12,688 nucleotides of DNA from Actinomycetes bacterium (GTDB lineage Bacteria; Actinomycetota; Acidimicrobiia; Acidimicrobiales; Microtrichaceae). The stretch is from the NCBI GenBank assembly GCA_023392475.1, contig JAEVZA010000165.1:1-12688 (forward strand). The letters are read 5' to 3'. This document shows, in pieces, positions 1-7,471 of this stretch. The position numbers and the translations under genes were made by a program. Position 1 is the first letter of the stretch. Each line of letters starts with the position of its first letter. Below the pieces are notes generated by a model. The model did no database searches. It was not told where the DNA came from and saw only the letters and a program-made list of their open reading frames with translations.

Positions 1-360
1 GAGCGGATCCGCTCGGTTCCGCACAACAGAACACCCGCTGCGGTCTCCCGTGGGCCGTGGCCGCACCGCGCCGCGGTCCGATCGATCCTGCTGTTCGGCG
101 TCGTCGGCGTGCTGGCCGCCCGGCGTCCGGGCTGGGCCCGGAACTACCTCATCATCGGCGGCATCGTGTACCTCGTCCTGCTCGCCTACGGACTGATCGT
201 CGATCAGACCTCGTCGGCGAACTTCGTGCCCCTCGACGACGCCGACGACTGGCTGCACCTCGCCCTCGGCGTGGGCATGATCGTCCTCGGCCTGCTGGTG
301 CCCGGCGTCGCCACGGCCCGTCGCCCGAACCGCCCTCGTACCACCCCCGACCGGCGCTGA
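1..360 (+). CDS. DUF4383 family membrane protein, C-terminal part (5' end outside window)
   Basis: The frame is open from the first base to a TGA at 358-360, so I read this as the 3' end of a gene starting upstream. From about position 85 it shows the DUF4383 pattern: a hydrophobic helix (ILLFGVVGVLAARRP), a second helix (YLIIGGIVYLVLLAYGLIV), the conserved NFVPLDDADDWLHL segment, and a last helix (GVGMIVLGLLVPG). The family consists of small multi-span membrane proteins of unknown function, common in actinomycetes. The first ~25 codons visible resemble the family poorly, so a GTG start at 109 or a sequence error upstream is possible. The stop is 28 bases from the convergent esterase gene. 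No terminator hairpin is evident between them. Family call fairly firm; start unknown. Confidence 0.8.
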   Translation, partial: ERIRSVPHNRTPAAVSRGPWPHRAAVRSILLFGVVGVLAARRPGWARNYLIIGGIVYLVLLAYGLIVDQTSSANFVPLDDADDWLHLALGVGMIVLGLLVPGVATARRPNRPRTTPDRR

Positions 361-388
361 CGGGTCCGGGGGTCTGGGCCTCGAGGTC

Positions 389-1702
389 TCAGGTGCCCCA
401 GGGCAGCGTCTCCTCCTCGCCGTCCCCGCAGCCGGTCGTGCCGGCGAGCGGCTCGACGGCATGGGACGTGTCGACGTGGAGGAAGGCGTCGTAGCGGAGG
501 CCCATGCGGGTCGGGACCCAGTTCGCCCGCTCGTCGGCGGCCGGGTCGTACACGACGCCGATGGCGCGGTGGCCGTACCGGGCCGAGAGCCACGGACCGT
601 CGCGGTGGTCCCCGAAGACGAACAGGGCCTCCGGTCCCACCGCGGCGTGCAGCAGGTCCTCGTGGGTGGCGACCGGCGCCGGTGGTACGCGCATCCGGCG
701 GGCCGGCGCGCCCCACGACGGCGCGGCGAGCACGCTCCCGTGGTGAGTGCCGAGCCCGACGAGCACGACGTCGTCGTCGCCGAAGCGGTCGCGCGCGAGC
801 TGGCCCAGGTTGACCATGCCGGCGCCCACCATGTCGGTGCCGCGCGCGTCGCCGACGTGCGTGTCGTGCGCCCAGACGACGGCCCGGGCGCCCTCGCCGT
901 GGTGCGCGAGCAGGCGGTCGAGCGTGTCGGCCATGTGCACGTCCCGCACGTTCCACGACGTGCGGTCGCCGCGCACCATCGTCCGGTAGTAGTGCTCGGC
1001 GCCGGCGAGCACGGCGGCGTTCTGCTCGGCGTCGAACCGCGACTCGGGATCGTCGCCGGCACCCCGGGGCCGCGCCCGGAGGCCCTGCAGCAGCTCGACG
1101 ACCGCGTCCTCGCAGTCCGTGGGCACGAGGTGGGTCGCCCACGCGTACCGCTGCGGCTCCTCGTCGTACGGCTCGAAGCACCGGAAGGCGGCCAGCGCCG
1201 CCTCGACGGCCTCCGGGTGGTTGCGGCGCAGGTAGTCGAGCACCGCCCGGAGCGAGTCCCAGAGGGAGTAGACGTCGAGCCCGTAGAAACCCACCCGGTC
1301 ACCGCGCTCGGCGTTGTGGGCGTGCAGCCAGGTGACGAACCGGAGCACCTCTTGGTTGGCCCACATCCACGCCGGCCACCGCTCGAAGCCGCGCAGCACG
1401 CCCTCGGCGGTGCCGCCGGTCGATCCCGTCACCCACCGGTGCACGGCGAAGCAGTCCGGCCAGTCACCCTCGACGGCAACGAACGAGGCGCCGCGCTCCT
1501 GCACCAGCCGTCGGGTGAGCTCGGCCCGCCAGCGGTGGTGCTCCGCGGTCCCGTGCGACGCCTCGCCGATGAGGACGACGCGGGCGTCGCCGATCCGCTC
1601 CACCAGCGGGTCGAGGTCGGCCCGGTCGCCCAACGGTCGTGCCAGCGCACGGATCTCGTCCAGCGCGGCCTCGACGGACCGCAGCTCGGCCGCCGCCCTC
1701 AT
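389..1702 (-). CDS. Erythromycin esterase family protein
   Basis: A 437-residue protein of the erythromycin esterase superfamily (PF05139). Near the N terminus is GEASHGTAEHH with Glu47 and His50, matching the EreB catalytic Glu/His pair. VEGDWPD follows (Glu78), then WAHDTHVGD with His279 and His282, spaced like the second active-site His pair of EreB. GLGTHHGS comes later. The length is normal for the family. The ATG at 1702 is preceded by GGGAG seven bases upstream; no earlier in-frame start is available. Most chromosomal members of this family have no shown macrolide activity, and nothing nearby (transporter, methylase, mobile element) suggests acquired resistance. A GGGTAG hexamer on this strand at 1762-1767, with GCTGCT 15 bases before it, is a candidate stress promoter. 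It is divergent from the YbhB-like gene. Family certain; substrate unknown. Confidence 0.93.
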   Translation of the reverse strand: MRAAAELRSVEAALDEIRALARPLGDRADLDPLVERIGDARVVLIGEASHGTAEHHRWRAELTRRLVQERGASFVAVEGDWPDCFAVHRWVTGSTGGTAEGVLRGFERWPAWMWANQEVLRFVTWLHAHNAERGDRVGFYGLDVYSLWDSLRAVLDYLRRNHPEAVEAALAAFRCFEPYDEEPQRYAWATHLVPTDCEDAVVELLQGLRARPRGAGDDPESRFDAEQNAAVLAGAEHYYRTMVRGDRTSWNVRDVHMADTLDRLLAHHGEGARAVVWAHDTHVGDARGTDMVGAGMVNLGQLARDRFGDDDVVLVGLGTHHGSVLAAPSWGAPARRMRVPPAPVATHEDLLHAAVGPEALFVFGDHRDGPWLSARYGHRAIGVVYDPAADERANWVPTRMGLRYDAFLHVDTSHAVEPLAGTTGCGDGEEETLPWGT

Positions 1703-1761
1703 CGCGGTGCTCCCGGTGCTCGTGCTGGTACGCCCACGCGACCTCCTCGGCTGGCGCGCGC

Positions 1762-1788
1762 CTACCCGGCGGGCGGCGGGCCAGCAGC
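1762..1788 (-). promoter_or_regulatory. Putative SigB/SigF-type promoter of the esterase gene
   Basis: On the minus strand GCTGCT (1788-1783) is followed by 15 bases and GGGTAG (1767-1762). The -10 matches the actinobacterial stress-sigma pattern; the -35 shares four of six bases with the GGTTCT seen at the two best sites in this window. The predicted transcript would have a leader of roughly 50 bases carrying the GGGAG ribosome site. Inferred from pattern only. Confidence 0.45.
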
Positions 1789-1825
1789 GATCAGGGCCGG
1801 AGCCACGGCGGCACGTCCACGGATC

Positions 1826-1852
1826 GATGGTGGGAGCGGGGCGACCGGGTAG
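1826..1852 (+). promoter_or_regulatory. Putative SigB/SigF-type promoter of the YbhB-like gene
   Basis: GGGTAG at 1847-1852 lies just before the ribosome site GAGGAGG (1862-1868) of the gene starting at 1876. The bases 15 upstream (GATGGT, 1826-1831) match the -35 pattern only weakly (three of six). It is back to back with the esterase promoter on the other strand. The -10 is a good match and the position is right; the -35 is doubtful. Confidence 0.4.
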
Positions 1853-1875
1853 GGCGGTGCCGAGGAGGTGCGGCC

Positions 1876-2352
1876 ATGCCCGACCTGAACCTGCGCGACC
1901 TGCGCGTCGCCAGCGAGACCTGGCGCGACGGCGGGACGATCCCCGTCGACTCCACCGAGGACGGCGACGGCCGGTCGCCCGAGGTGCACTGGTCCGGTGT
2001 CCCGAACGGGACGGTGGAGCTCGCGCTCGTCCTCCACGACCCCGATGCCCCGCTCGTCGACGGCTTCACCCACTGGGCCGTCCACGGGATCGACCCCGGC
2101 GAGACGGGCCTCGCCACCGGGCAGGACCCCGCCGACATCGGCGCGATCACGGACCTCAACGAGCTCGGCACCGCCGCGTACACCGGTCCGGCGCCGCCGC
2201 CCGGGCACGGCGTGCACCACTACTTCCTGCACCTCTACGCGCTCGACGAGCCGGTCGACTCGGAGGCACCGCTCGAGCCGGAGGCCCTGCACGAGCGGTT
2301 GCGCGACCACGTGCTCGCGCAGGCCCGCCTCGTCGCCACCTATGCCCGCTGA
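1876..2352 (+). CDS. YbhB/YbcL family (PEBP, Raf-kinase-inhibitor-like) protein
   Basis: A 158-residue phosphatidylethanolamine-binding-protein-family member, normal length for the bacterial branch. The family ligand-pocket motifs are present: DPDAP at residues 55-59, GFTHW ending at 67, and YTGPAPPPGHGVHHY at 102-116, followed by the FLHLYAL strand. There is no signal peptide, so a cytoplasmic location is expected. The ATG at 1876 was chosen because GAGGAGG sits 7 bases upstream; the open frame extends further 5' without family similarity. A GGGTAG hexamer lies 23 bases upstream of the start. Bacterial members bind small anionic or phospholipid-like ligands, but physiological roles are mostly unknown. 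The last 13 bases overlap the end of the convergent GH65 gene. Family call firm; function not inferable. Confidence 0.93.
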   Translation: MPDLNLRDLRVASETWRDGGTIPVDSTEDGDGRSPEVHWSGVPNGTVELALVLHDPDAPLVDGFTHWAVHGIDPGETGLATGQDPADIGAITDLNELGTAAYTGPAPPPGHGVHHYFLHLYALDEPVDSEAPLEPEALHERLRDHVLAQARLVATYAR

Positions 2353-4802
2353 CCTCGATCGCCGGCCGCGTCGTCCGCGACCGGGCCACGGTCACCGGCA
2401 GCAGTTCGATCGTGGCCGCCCGGGCCGGGGGCGGGACCGGCCGCCCACCGCCGCGGTGACGCCGCCGGCAACGGCGGCTGCCGCCCCGGTGGCTGCGATG
2501 GTGCCGACGTCCGTGGCGGCGGGTTCACGGGCCGCCACGTCGTGCTCGTGCCGACCTCGATGCGGTCGTCGTGGTGCTGCACCTCCACGGGCGCTCCCTG
2601 GACGAGGGTGTAGCCGACCCGATCCGGTCGGAGGTCGACGGCGATCACCGACGAGCCCGACCGGGTCCGGAACCGGACGCGCCCGAGCGGGCCCGGACCG
2701 ACGGGGACGAAGCGCAACGAGGGCCCGGGCCGGAGCCCGGCGAGCCCCTGCGCGACGACCGTCCACACGCCGGCGCACGCGGCGATGTGCACGCCGTCCC
2801 GGACGTTGCCGTGGAGGTCGTCCAGGTCCAGGAACAGGAGCTCCCGGAGGTAGGCGTGGGCGAGGTCCTCGTAGCCGAGCCGCGCCGCCACCACCGCCTG
2901 CGAGATCGCCGACAGCGACGAGTCGCGCACGGTCAGGGGCTCGTAGTGGTCGAAGTCGCGGCGGGCCTGCTCCTCGTCGAACGCCTCGGGGCAGCACTGG
3001 ATCGCGAGCACGAGGTCGGCCTGCTTGACCACCTGCCGCCGGTACAGATCGAAGTACGGGTGGTACCGGAACAGCGGGTACTCCTCGGCCGTCGTCGTCT
3101 CGAACGGCCAGCGCTCGTGGTCGGTGAACCCGTCCGCCTGCTGGTGCACGCCGAGCCGCCCGTCGTACGGCAGGCGCACGGCGTCGGCGGCCCGGCACCA
3201 TCGCTCGAGCTCCTCGTCGCCGGTGCCGAGATCGGCGCGGCGCTCGGGGTGCCGCCGCGCCGCGTCCACCGCCGAGCGCAGCACGTCACGTGCCATCAGG
3301 TTCGTGTAGAGGTTGTTGTCGGCGACCGCGCTGTACTCGTCCGGCCCGGTCACCCCGTCGATGCGGAACTCCCCCATCGGGTCCACGTGGCCGAGGCTGT
3401 GGAGCATGCGAGCCGCCTCGACGAGCAGGTCCAGGCCCACGGTCGCCTCGAAGCCCCGGTCGCCCGTCGTCTCCACGTACCGGCGCGCGGCGGTGGCCAC
3501 CGCGGCGGTCACGTGGAAGGCCGCGGTCCCCGCGGGCCAGTAGCCGGAGCACTCGCTCCCGTCGATCGTCCGCCACGCGAACGCCGCTCCCTCGAGGCGG
3601 ATCGCCGCGGCGCGGGCGCGTGCTACGGGGAGGGTCGAGTGGCGCCACCGGATGGCGTCCGCTGCGGCGCGCGGCACGGCGTGCGAGAGGAACGGCAGCA
3701 CGAAGGCGTCCGCGTCCCAGAACGCGTGGCCGTCGTACCCGCTCCCGGTCAGGCCCTTCGCAGCGATGGGCCTCCCCTCGGCGCGCACGGCCGACTGGTA
3801 GGCGTGGAAGAGGCAGAAGCGGATCGCGGCCTGGACCTCGTCGCCGGCGTCGACCTCGATGTCCGCGGCGTCCCAGAACGCGGCGAGCTGCTGGCGCTGC
3901 TCCTCCACGAGCCCGTCCCAGCCCGTGTGGCGCGCCGCATCGACGGCCGCGGTGACCTGGTCCCTGAGCGCCTGGTCCGACCGCACGGTCGACCAGCCGT
4001 ACCCGACGTACTTGACGACCTCGAGCACCTCGCCCGGCTCCAGGACGGCGGTGATCGTGGCGCGGCCGAGGTCGTCGCCGCTGTCGCAGTCGACATCGAC
4101 CTCTCCCGGACCGCGGACCTCGTGGCCCATCGCCGCCGCGACGCCGATCCGGCTGCGGCGCGTGCGGTGCACGAGCACGACACGATCGCCCCGGCAGCTG
4201 TGGTCGACCGGCTCGAGCGGCCGGTCGAGCGCTGCGGCGACCCGCGGATCGGCCACATCCGGGCGGGGCTGGGGCTCGCCGGTGACGAGCTCCGACTGCA
4301 CGACCACACGGGCGGCGTCGCCCACCGCCTCGATCGTCAGGCGGACGGCGGCGATGGCCCGCTGCGAGGCGGAGACGAGGCGCGTCGAGCGCACCTTCAC
4401 GGCTTGCCCCGCCGGCGACGTCCACGCCACCCGCCGCTCGAGCAACCCGTCGCGGAGGTCGAGCCAGCGCCGGTGCTCCTGGAGCGTGCCGTAGCGGACG
4501 TCGAAGGGCTCGTCGTCCACGAGGATGCGCAGGATCTTGCCGTCGGTCACGTTGAGCACGGTCTGGCCGGACTCGGGCATGCCGTACCCGGGCTCCGCCA
4601 CCGGCAGCGGGCGCTGCTCGAACACGGAGTTCACGTAGGTGCCCGGCGCGTCGTGCGGCTCGCCCTCGTCGAGGTTGCCGCGCAGCCCGACGTGGCCGTT
4701 GGCCAGCGCGAACACCGACTCGGACCATCCCAGCCGCTCCGGGTCGAGCCCGTCCTCGACGATGCTCCAGGCCGTCGACCGGCCACGGTCGCCGCCCGTC
4801 AC
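2340..4802 (-). CDS. GH65 family glycoside phosphorylase/hydrolase (maltose/trehalose/kojibiose phosphorylase type)
   Basis: An 820-residue glycoside hydrolase family 65 protein. The N-terminal beta-sandwich starts at once (WSIVEDGLDPERLGWSES, then ANGHVGLRGNLDEG). The (alpha/alpha)6 barrel shows FWDADAF (Trp362, Asp363, glucose subsite), GVTGPDEY with Glu489 in the place of the maltose phosphorylase general acid, VKQAD (Lys593) and DSSLS (Ser628-629, the phosphate-site region). These favour inverting phosphorolysis of an alpha-glucosyl disaccharide to beta-glucose 1-phosphate plus glucose, but the substrate cannot be read from sequence. The GTG start at 4802 overlaps the TGA of the upstream HAD gene (GTGA), implying translational coupling. 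The open frame runs on upstream to 5462, but that part is arginine-rich shadow of the HAD gene. The last ~61 residues are Pro/Ala/Gly-rich, unlike the family, and run into the ybhB-like gene. Confidence 0.93.
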   Translation of the reverse strand: MTGGDRGRSTAWSIVEDGLDPERLGWSESVFALANGHVGLRGNLDEGEPHDAPGTYVNSVFEQRPLPVAEPGYGMPESGQTVLNVTDGKILRILVDDEPFDVRYGTLQEHRRWLDLRDGLLERRVAWTSPAGQAVKVRSTRLVSASQRAIAAVRLTIEAVGDAARVVVQSELVTGEPQPRPDVADPRVAAALDRPLEPVDHSCRGDRVVLVHRTRRSRIGVAAAMGHEVRGPGEVDVDCDSGDDLGRATITAVLEPGEVLEVVKYVGYGWSTVRSDQALRDQVTAAVDAARHTGWDGLVEEQRQQLAAFWDAADIEVDAGDEVQAAIRFCLFHAYQSAVRAEGRPIAAKGLTGSGYDGHAFWDADAFVLPFLSHAVPRAAADAIRWRHSTLPVARARAAAIRLEGAAFAWRTIDGSECSGYWPAGTAAFHVTAAVATAARRYVETTGDRGFEATVGLDLLVEAARMLHSLGHVDPMGEFRIDGVTGPDEYSAVADNNLYTNLMARDVLRSAVDAARRHPERRADLGTGDEELERWCRAADAVRLPYDGRLGVHQQADGFTDHERWPFETTTAEEYPLFRYHPYFDLYRRQVVKQADLVLAIQCCPEAFDEEQARRDFDHYEPLTVRDSSLSAISQAVVAARLGYEDLAHAYLRELLFLDLDDLHGNVRDGVHIAACAGVWTVVAQGLAGLRPGPSLRFVPVGPGPLGRVRFRTRSGSSVIAVDLRPDRVGYTLVQGAPVEVQHHDDRIEVGTSTTWRPVNPPPRTSAPSQPPGRQPPLPAASPRRWAAGPAPGPGGHDRTAAGDRGPVADDAAGDRGQRA

Positions 4803-5578
4803 GACGGCCGCAACTCGGTCAGGGCGTGCACCACGAGATCGGCGCCCGCAGCCAGCAGCGGGCCGGCCCGCGCACGCCCCGAGCGATCCATCCCGACGAC
4901 CCGGCCGAAGCCGCCGGCCCGGCCCGCCTGCACGCCGACGACCGCGTCCTCGACCACGGTGCAGCGCTCGGGCGGCGCGCCGACCAGCTCCGCCCCGCAG
5001 AGGAACGAGTCGGGTGCGGGTTTCCCCGCGAGGTGGCGCTCGGCGAGCGTGGCGCCGTCGACCACGGCGTCGACGAGCCGGTCGAGCCCCGTGGATCCGA
5101 GCACGAGGTGGGCGTTCCGGCTGGACGACACGACGGCGCGCGGGACCCCGGCGGCGGCGAGCCACTCGAGGAACGGCGGCGCGTCGTCGTAGACGGCGAC
5201 ACGACCGGTCGCGACCTCGGCGTGGAAGAGCGCGTCCTTGCGTGCCGCCAGCTCGTCGACGACCGCGCCGAGCTCGGCGCCGGCCGCGAGCCGGGCGCGG
5301 TCGACGCCACGGCCAACGAGCAGCTCGACGACGCCGTCGCGCCGGGGCCGGCCGTCGACGTGGTCGACGTAGTCGGACGGGAGGGCGAACGGTCGGCGGT
5401 CCACGACCCCGAGCCGGTCGGCGACGGACGAGGCGAAGGCCTGGTCGAACAGCTGCTTCCACGCGTGCGCGTGCGCCCTCGCGCTGTTGGTGAGCACGCC
5501 GTCGAGGTCGAACAGGTGCGGCCCTCGTTCGAACCCGCCGCGGCGGTCAGGACGATCACCGCGGCGCTCGGAGCCCAT
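4799..5578 (-). CDS. HAD-superfamily hydrolase, beta-phosphoglucomutase family
   Basis: A 259-residue haloacid dehalogenase-type protein. Motif I is FDLDGVLTNS with nucleophile Asp24 and acid/base Asp26. Motif II is in VVSSSRN, the motif III lysine in LAGKPAPDSF, and motif IV is VVEDAVVGVQAGRAGGFG. The helical cap has the family pattern (AHAHAWKQLFD, then YVDHVDGRPRRDGV). In this family the enzyme converts beta-glucose 1-phosphate to glucose 6-phosphate, the product of inverting GH65 phosphorylases; the GH65 gene follows with a GTGA overlap. Mycobacteria carry the same gene pair. A trehalose-6-phosphatase-like role is the alternative. The ATG at 5578 has no ribosome site but has GGGTAG ending 10 bases upstream, which suggests a leaderless message. 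Asn31 replaces the Asp usual in DGVxTD. Family firm, mutase activity likely. Confidence 0.9.
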   Translation of the reverse strand: MGSERRGDRPDRRGGFERGPHLFDLDGVLTNSARAHAHAWKQLFDQAFASSVADRLGVVDRRPFALPSDYVDHVDGRPRRDGVVELLVGRGVDRARLAAGAELGAVVDELAARKDALFHAEVATGRVAVYDDAPPFLEWLAAAGVPRAVVSSSRNAHLVLGSTGLDRLVDAVVDGATLAERHLAGKPAPDSFLCGAELVGAPPERCTVVEDAVVGVQAGRAGGFGRVVGMDRSGRARAGPLLAAGADLVVHALTELRPS

Positions 5579-5588
5579 CGCCGCACGC

Positions 5589-5613
5589 CTACCCCGGGGT
5601 TGCGGTGCGATGC
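5589..5613 (-). promoter_or_regulatory. Putative stress-type promoter of the HAD-GH65 operon
   Basis: On the minus strand GCAT (5613-5610) is followed by 15 bases and GGGTAG (5594-5589), which fits the loose GNNT-N14-16-GGGTAY consensus reported for Streptomyces SigB. The -10 ends only 10 bases before the ATG at 5578, so transcription would start at or next to the start codon. The better-scoring GGTTCT -35 is absent here. Pattern-based inference. Confidence 0.45.
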
Positions 5614-5620
5614 CGAGCAT
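5610..5620. repeat. Inverted repeat ATGC-CGA-GCAT between two divergent promoters
   Basis: Four-base arms ATGC (5610-5613) and GCAT (5617-5620) flank CGA. Each arm forms the GNNT -35 element of one of the two opposite GGGTAG promoters, each at a spacing of 15 bases. The symmetry puts both promoters around one centre, a possible shared recognition or operator site. An arm of four bases could occur by chance. Confidence 0.4.
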
Positions 5621-5641
5621 CGAGTGGCGTCGCTCGGGTAG
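5617..5641 (+). promoter_or_regulatory. Putative stress-type promoter of the pyruvate-oxidase-like gene
   Basis: GCAT (5617-5620), 15 bases, then GGGTAG (5636-5641), nine bases before the ATG at 5651. No ribosome site lies between the hexamer and the ATG, so the message is likely leaderless. The -35 fits GNNT but not GGTTCT. It mirrors the promoter on the other strand. Confidence 0.45.
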
Positions 5642-5650
5642 CCGGACGGC

Positions 5651-7453
5651 ATGACCGGCACCGTGTCCGACCAGCTCGTCGAGCGCCTGCACCGCTGGGG
5701 CGTCGACCGCGCCTTCGGGTTCTCCGGTGACGGCATCGACCCGATCCTCGCCGCGCTCCGGCGGGCCGGCCGCCCGGAGCTCGTCACCGCCCGTCACGAG
5801 GAGTCGGCGGCGTTCATGGCGACGGCCCACTCGAAGTGGACCGGTCGACTCGGCTGCTGCCTCGCCACGCACGGGCCGGGAGCGATCCACCTCCTGAACG
5901 GCCTGTACGACGCGAAGCTGGACAAGCGACCGGTCCTGGCGATCATCGGGCAGCAGCACCGGTCGGCCCTGGGATCCGGCTACCAGCAGGAGATCGACGT
6001 CACCGCGCTGTACAAGGACGTCTGCAGCAGCTTCCTGCAGCTCGTCACGACGCCGGAGCAGCTGGACCAGGTCGTCGACCGCGCCGTGCGGACCGCCTTG
6101 GCCACGAGGTCGCCGACCGCGGTCGTCCTGCCCCACGACGTGCAGCGTGCCGACGCGTCGGAGAGGCTGGGACGGGAGCACGGCATCATCGCGACCGCCG
6201 TCACCGGGCAGCACGAACCGACGGTCCTCCCGCCGGTCGACGCACTCGACGCGGCGGCCCACGTCCTCGACGCCGGCGAACGGATCGCCCTCCTCGTCGG
6301 ACAGGGCGCCGCCGGCGCCCGGAACGAGGTGATCGCGGTCGCGGAGCGCCTGGGTGCAGGGGTGGCCACGTCGCTCCTGGGGAAGTTCGTGGTCCCCGAC
6401 GACCTCCCGTACGCCACGGGGCCGGTCGGGCACCTCGGAACGACGGCGAGCACCGAGCTCATGGACGGCTGCGACACGCTGCTGATGGTGGGCACGAACG
6501 AGCCGTACACGGAGTTCCTGCCCCCGCCCGGTCAGGCGCGGGCCGTGCAGATCGACGTCGACGGTCGGCGCATCGGGACGCGCTACCCCACCGAGGTCGA
6601 TCTCATCGGGGACGCCCGGGCCACGTTGTCCGCCCTCCTCCCGCGCCTCCTCGTCCGGAGACGCGGCGACTGGCAGGCGCGCGTCGAGGCGGCCGTCTCC
6701 GCGTGGCACGACGTCGCCGCGCACCGGGCGATGCAGCCGGCGGAGCCGCTGCACCCGGAGCTGCTGCTGCACGAGCTCTCGCCGCGGCTCCCCGAGGACG
6801 CGCTCCTCGGCGTCGACGTCGGGTCGGTCACGTACTGGTACGCCCGACACATCCGTTCCCGGGACCGGATCCGTGGGCACCTGTCGAGCACCCTCGCCTC
6901 GATGGGGTCGGCGCTCCCGTACGCCATCGCCGCCAAGCTGGCGCACCCGGATCGCCTCGTGGTCGCCCTGTCAGGTGACGGCGCGATGCAGATGGACGGC
7001 ATCAACGAGCTGATCACGGTCGCGCGGATGTGGCGCGACTGGCCGGATCCGCGCCTCCCCGTCCTCGTGCTCGACAACGGCGACCTCAACGAGGTGACGT
7101 GGGAGCAGCGGGAGCAGGAGGGCGACCCGCGGTTCGCCGGATCGCAGTCGGTCCCGTCCGTTCCGTACGCAAGGTGGGCGGAGCTGCTCGGCCTCGACGG
7201 GACCGAGGTCGACGGGCCCGGCGAGGTCGGCGGCGCCTGGGACGCGGCGTTGTCGGCCGACCGCCCGTTCGTGATCCACGCGCACGTCGACCCCGCGGTC
7301 CCCCTCCTGCCGCCCCGGGTGGAACCGGCGCAGCGCGACCACCTGCTGGCCGGGCTCGAGCAGGAGCAGGGCGAGGTCGGTCGGCGCGCGCTGGAGATGG
7401 TGCGCCGGCAGCTGGACGAGCTCGACCGCTGCCGAGCGGCGTTCGGCGGCTGA
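5651..7453 (+). CDS. Thiamine-diphosphate-dependent enzyme, pyruvate oxidase-like
   Basis: A 600-residue three-domain ThDP enzyme of the pyruvate oxidase/acetolactate synthase superfamily. Domain one (about 1-170) has FGFSGDGIDPIL and RHEE with catalytic Glu50. The central domain (about 190-330) has the nucleotide-binding-like LLVGQGAAGARNEVI. The C-terminal ThDP domain carries SGDGAM (Gly442-Asp443-Gly444) and DNGDLNEVTWEQR from Asp475, the metal-diphosphate motif. The pattern HGPGAIHLLNGLYDAKLD and the WEQR segment match the 'thiamine pyrophosphate-requiring protein' branch close to PoxB, whose members are expected to convert pyruvate to acetate or acetyl phosphate with FAD. That reaction is inferred. 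There is no PoxB-like membrane-binding amphipathic tail that I can recognise. It starts 72 bases from the divergent HAD-GH65 operon and ends 18 bases from the convergent DUF1360 gene. Superfamily certain, reaction moderate. Confidence 0.93.
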   Translation: MTGTVSDQLVERLHRWGVDRAFGFSGDGIDPILAALRRAGRPELVTARHEESAAFMATAHSKWTGRLGCCLATHGPGAIHLLNGLYDAKLDKRPVLAIIGQQHRSALGSGYQQEIDVTALYKDVCSSFLQLVTTPEQLDQVVDRAVRTALATRSPTAVVLPHDVQRADASERLGREHGIIATAVTGQHEPTVLPPVDALDAAAHVLDAGERIALLVGQGAAGARNEVIAVAERLGAGVATSLLGKFVVPDDLPYATGPVGHLGTTASTELMDGCDTLLMVGTNEPYTEFLPPPGQARAVQIDVDGRRIGTRYPTEVDLIGDARATLSALLPRLLVRRRGDWQARVEAAVSAWHDVAAHRAMQPAEPLHPELLLHELSPRLPEDALLGVDVGSVTYWYARHIRSRDRIRGHLSSTLASMGSALPYAIAAKLAHPDRLVVALSGDGAMQMDGINELITVARMWRDWPDPRLPVLVLDNGDLNEVTWEQREQEGDPRFAGSQSVPSVPYARWAELLGLDGTEVDGPGEVGGAWDAALSADRPFVIHAHVDPAVPLLPPRVEPAQRDHLLAGLEQEQGEVGRRALEMVRRQLDELDRCRAAFGG

Positions 7454-7471
7454 CTCGACCGACCGGCAGGA

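Noticed and set aside
1..108. Frameshift or pseudogene in the DUF4383 gene
   Set aside because: The frame is open to the window edge and part of it (HRAAVRSILLFGVVG) can be aligned to the family; the window is too short to decide.
389..1702. Macrolide resistance gene
   Set aside because: Family membership alone does not show macrolide hydrolysis; context has no mobile or resistance elements.
461..1852. 463-codon plus-strand frame opposite the esterase gene
   Set aside because: Antisense shadow of a gene with clear family motifs; no ribosome site or known domain.
3076..4582. Several GGGTAC hexamers inside the GH65 gene
   Set aside because: Those on the coding strand (near 3737, 4009, 4584) encode Gly-Tyr in frame (for example GYDGH, GYGWS, PGYGM), and the antisense one at 3076-3081 points at no gene. 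They are coding by-products, not promoters.
2571..5192. 873-codon plus-strand frame opposite the GH65 and HAD genes
   Set aside because: No recognisable motif; composition is that of an antisense shadow in high-GC DNA. The opposite strand has full catalytic motifs.
4803..5462. 5' extension of the GH65 frame giving a 1040-residue protein
   Set aside because: The added 220 residues are Arg/Gly/Ala-rich and are the shadow of the well-supported HAD gene in another frame. GH65 similarity starts right at the GTG at 4802.
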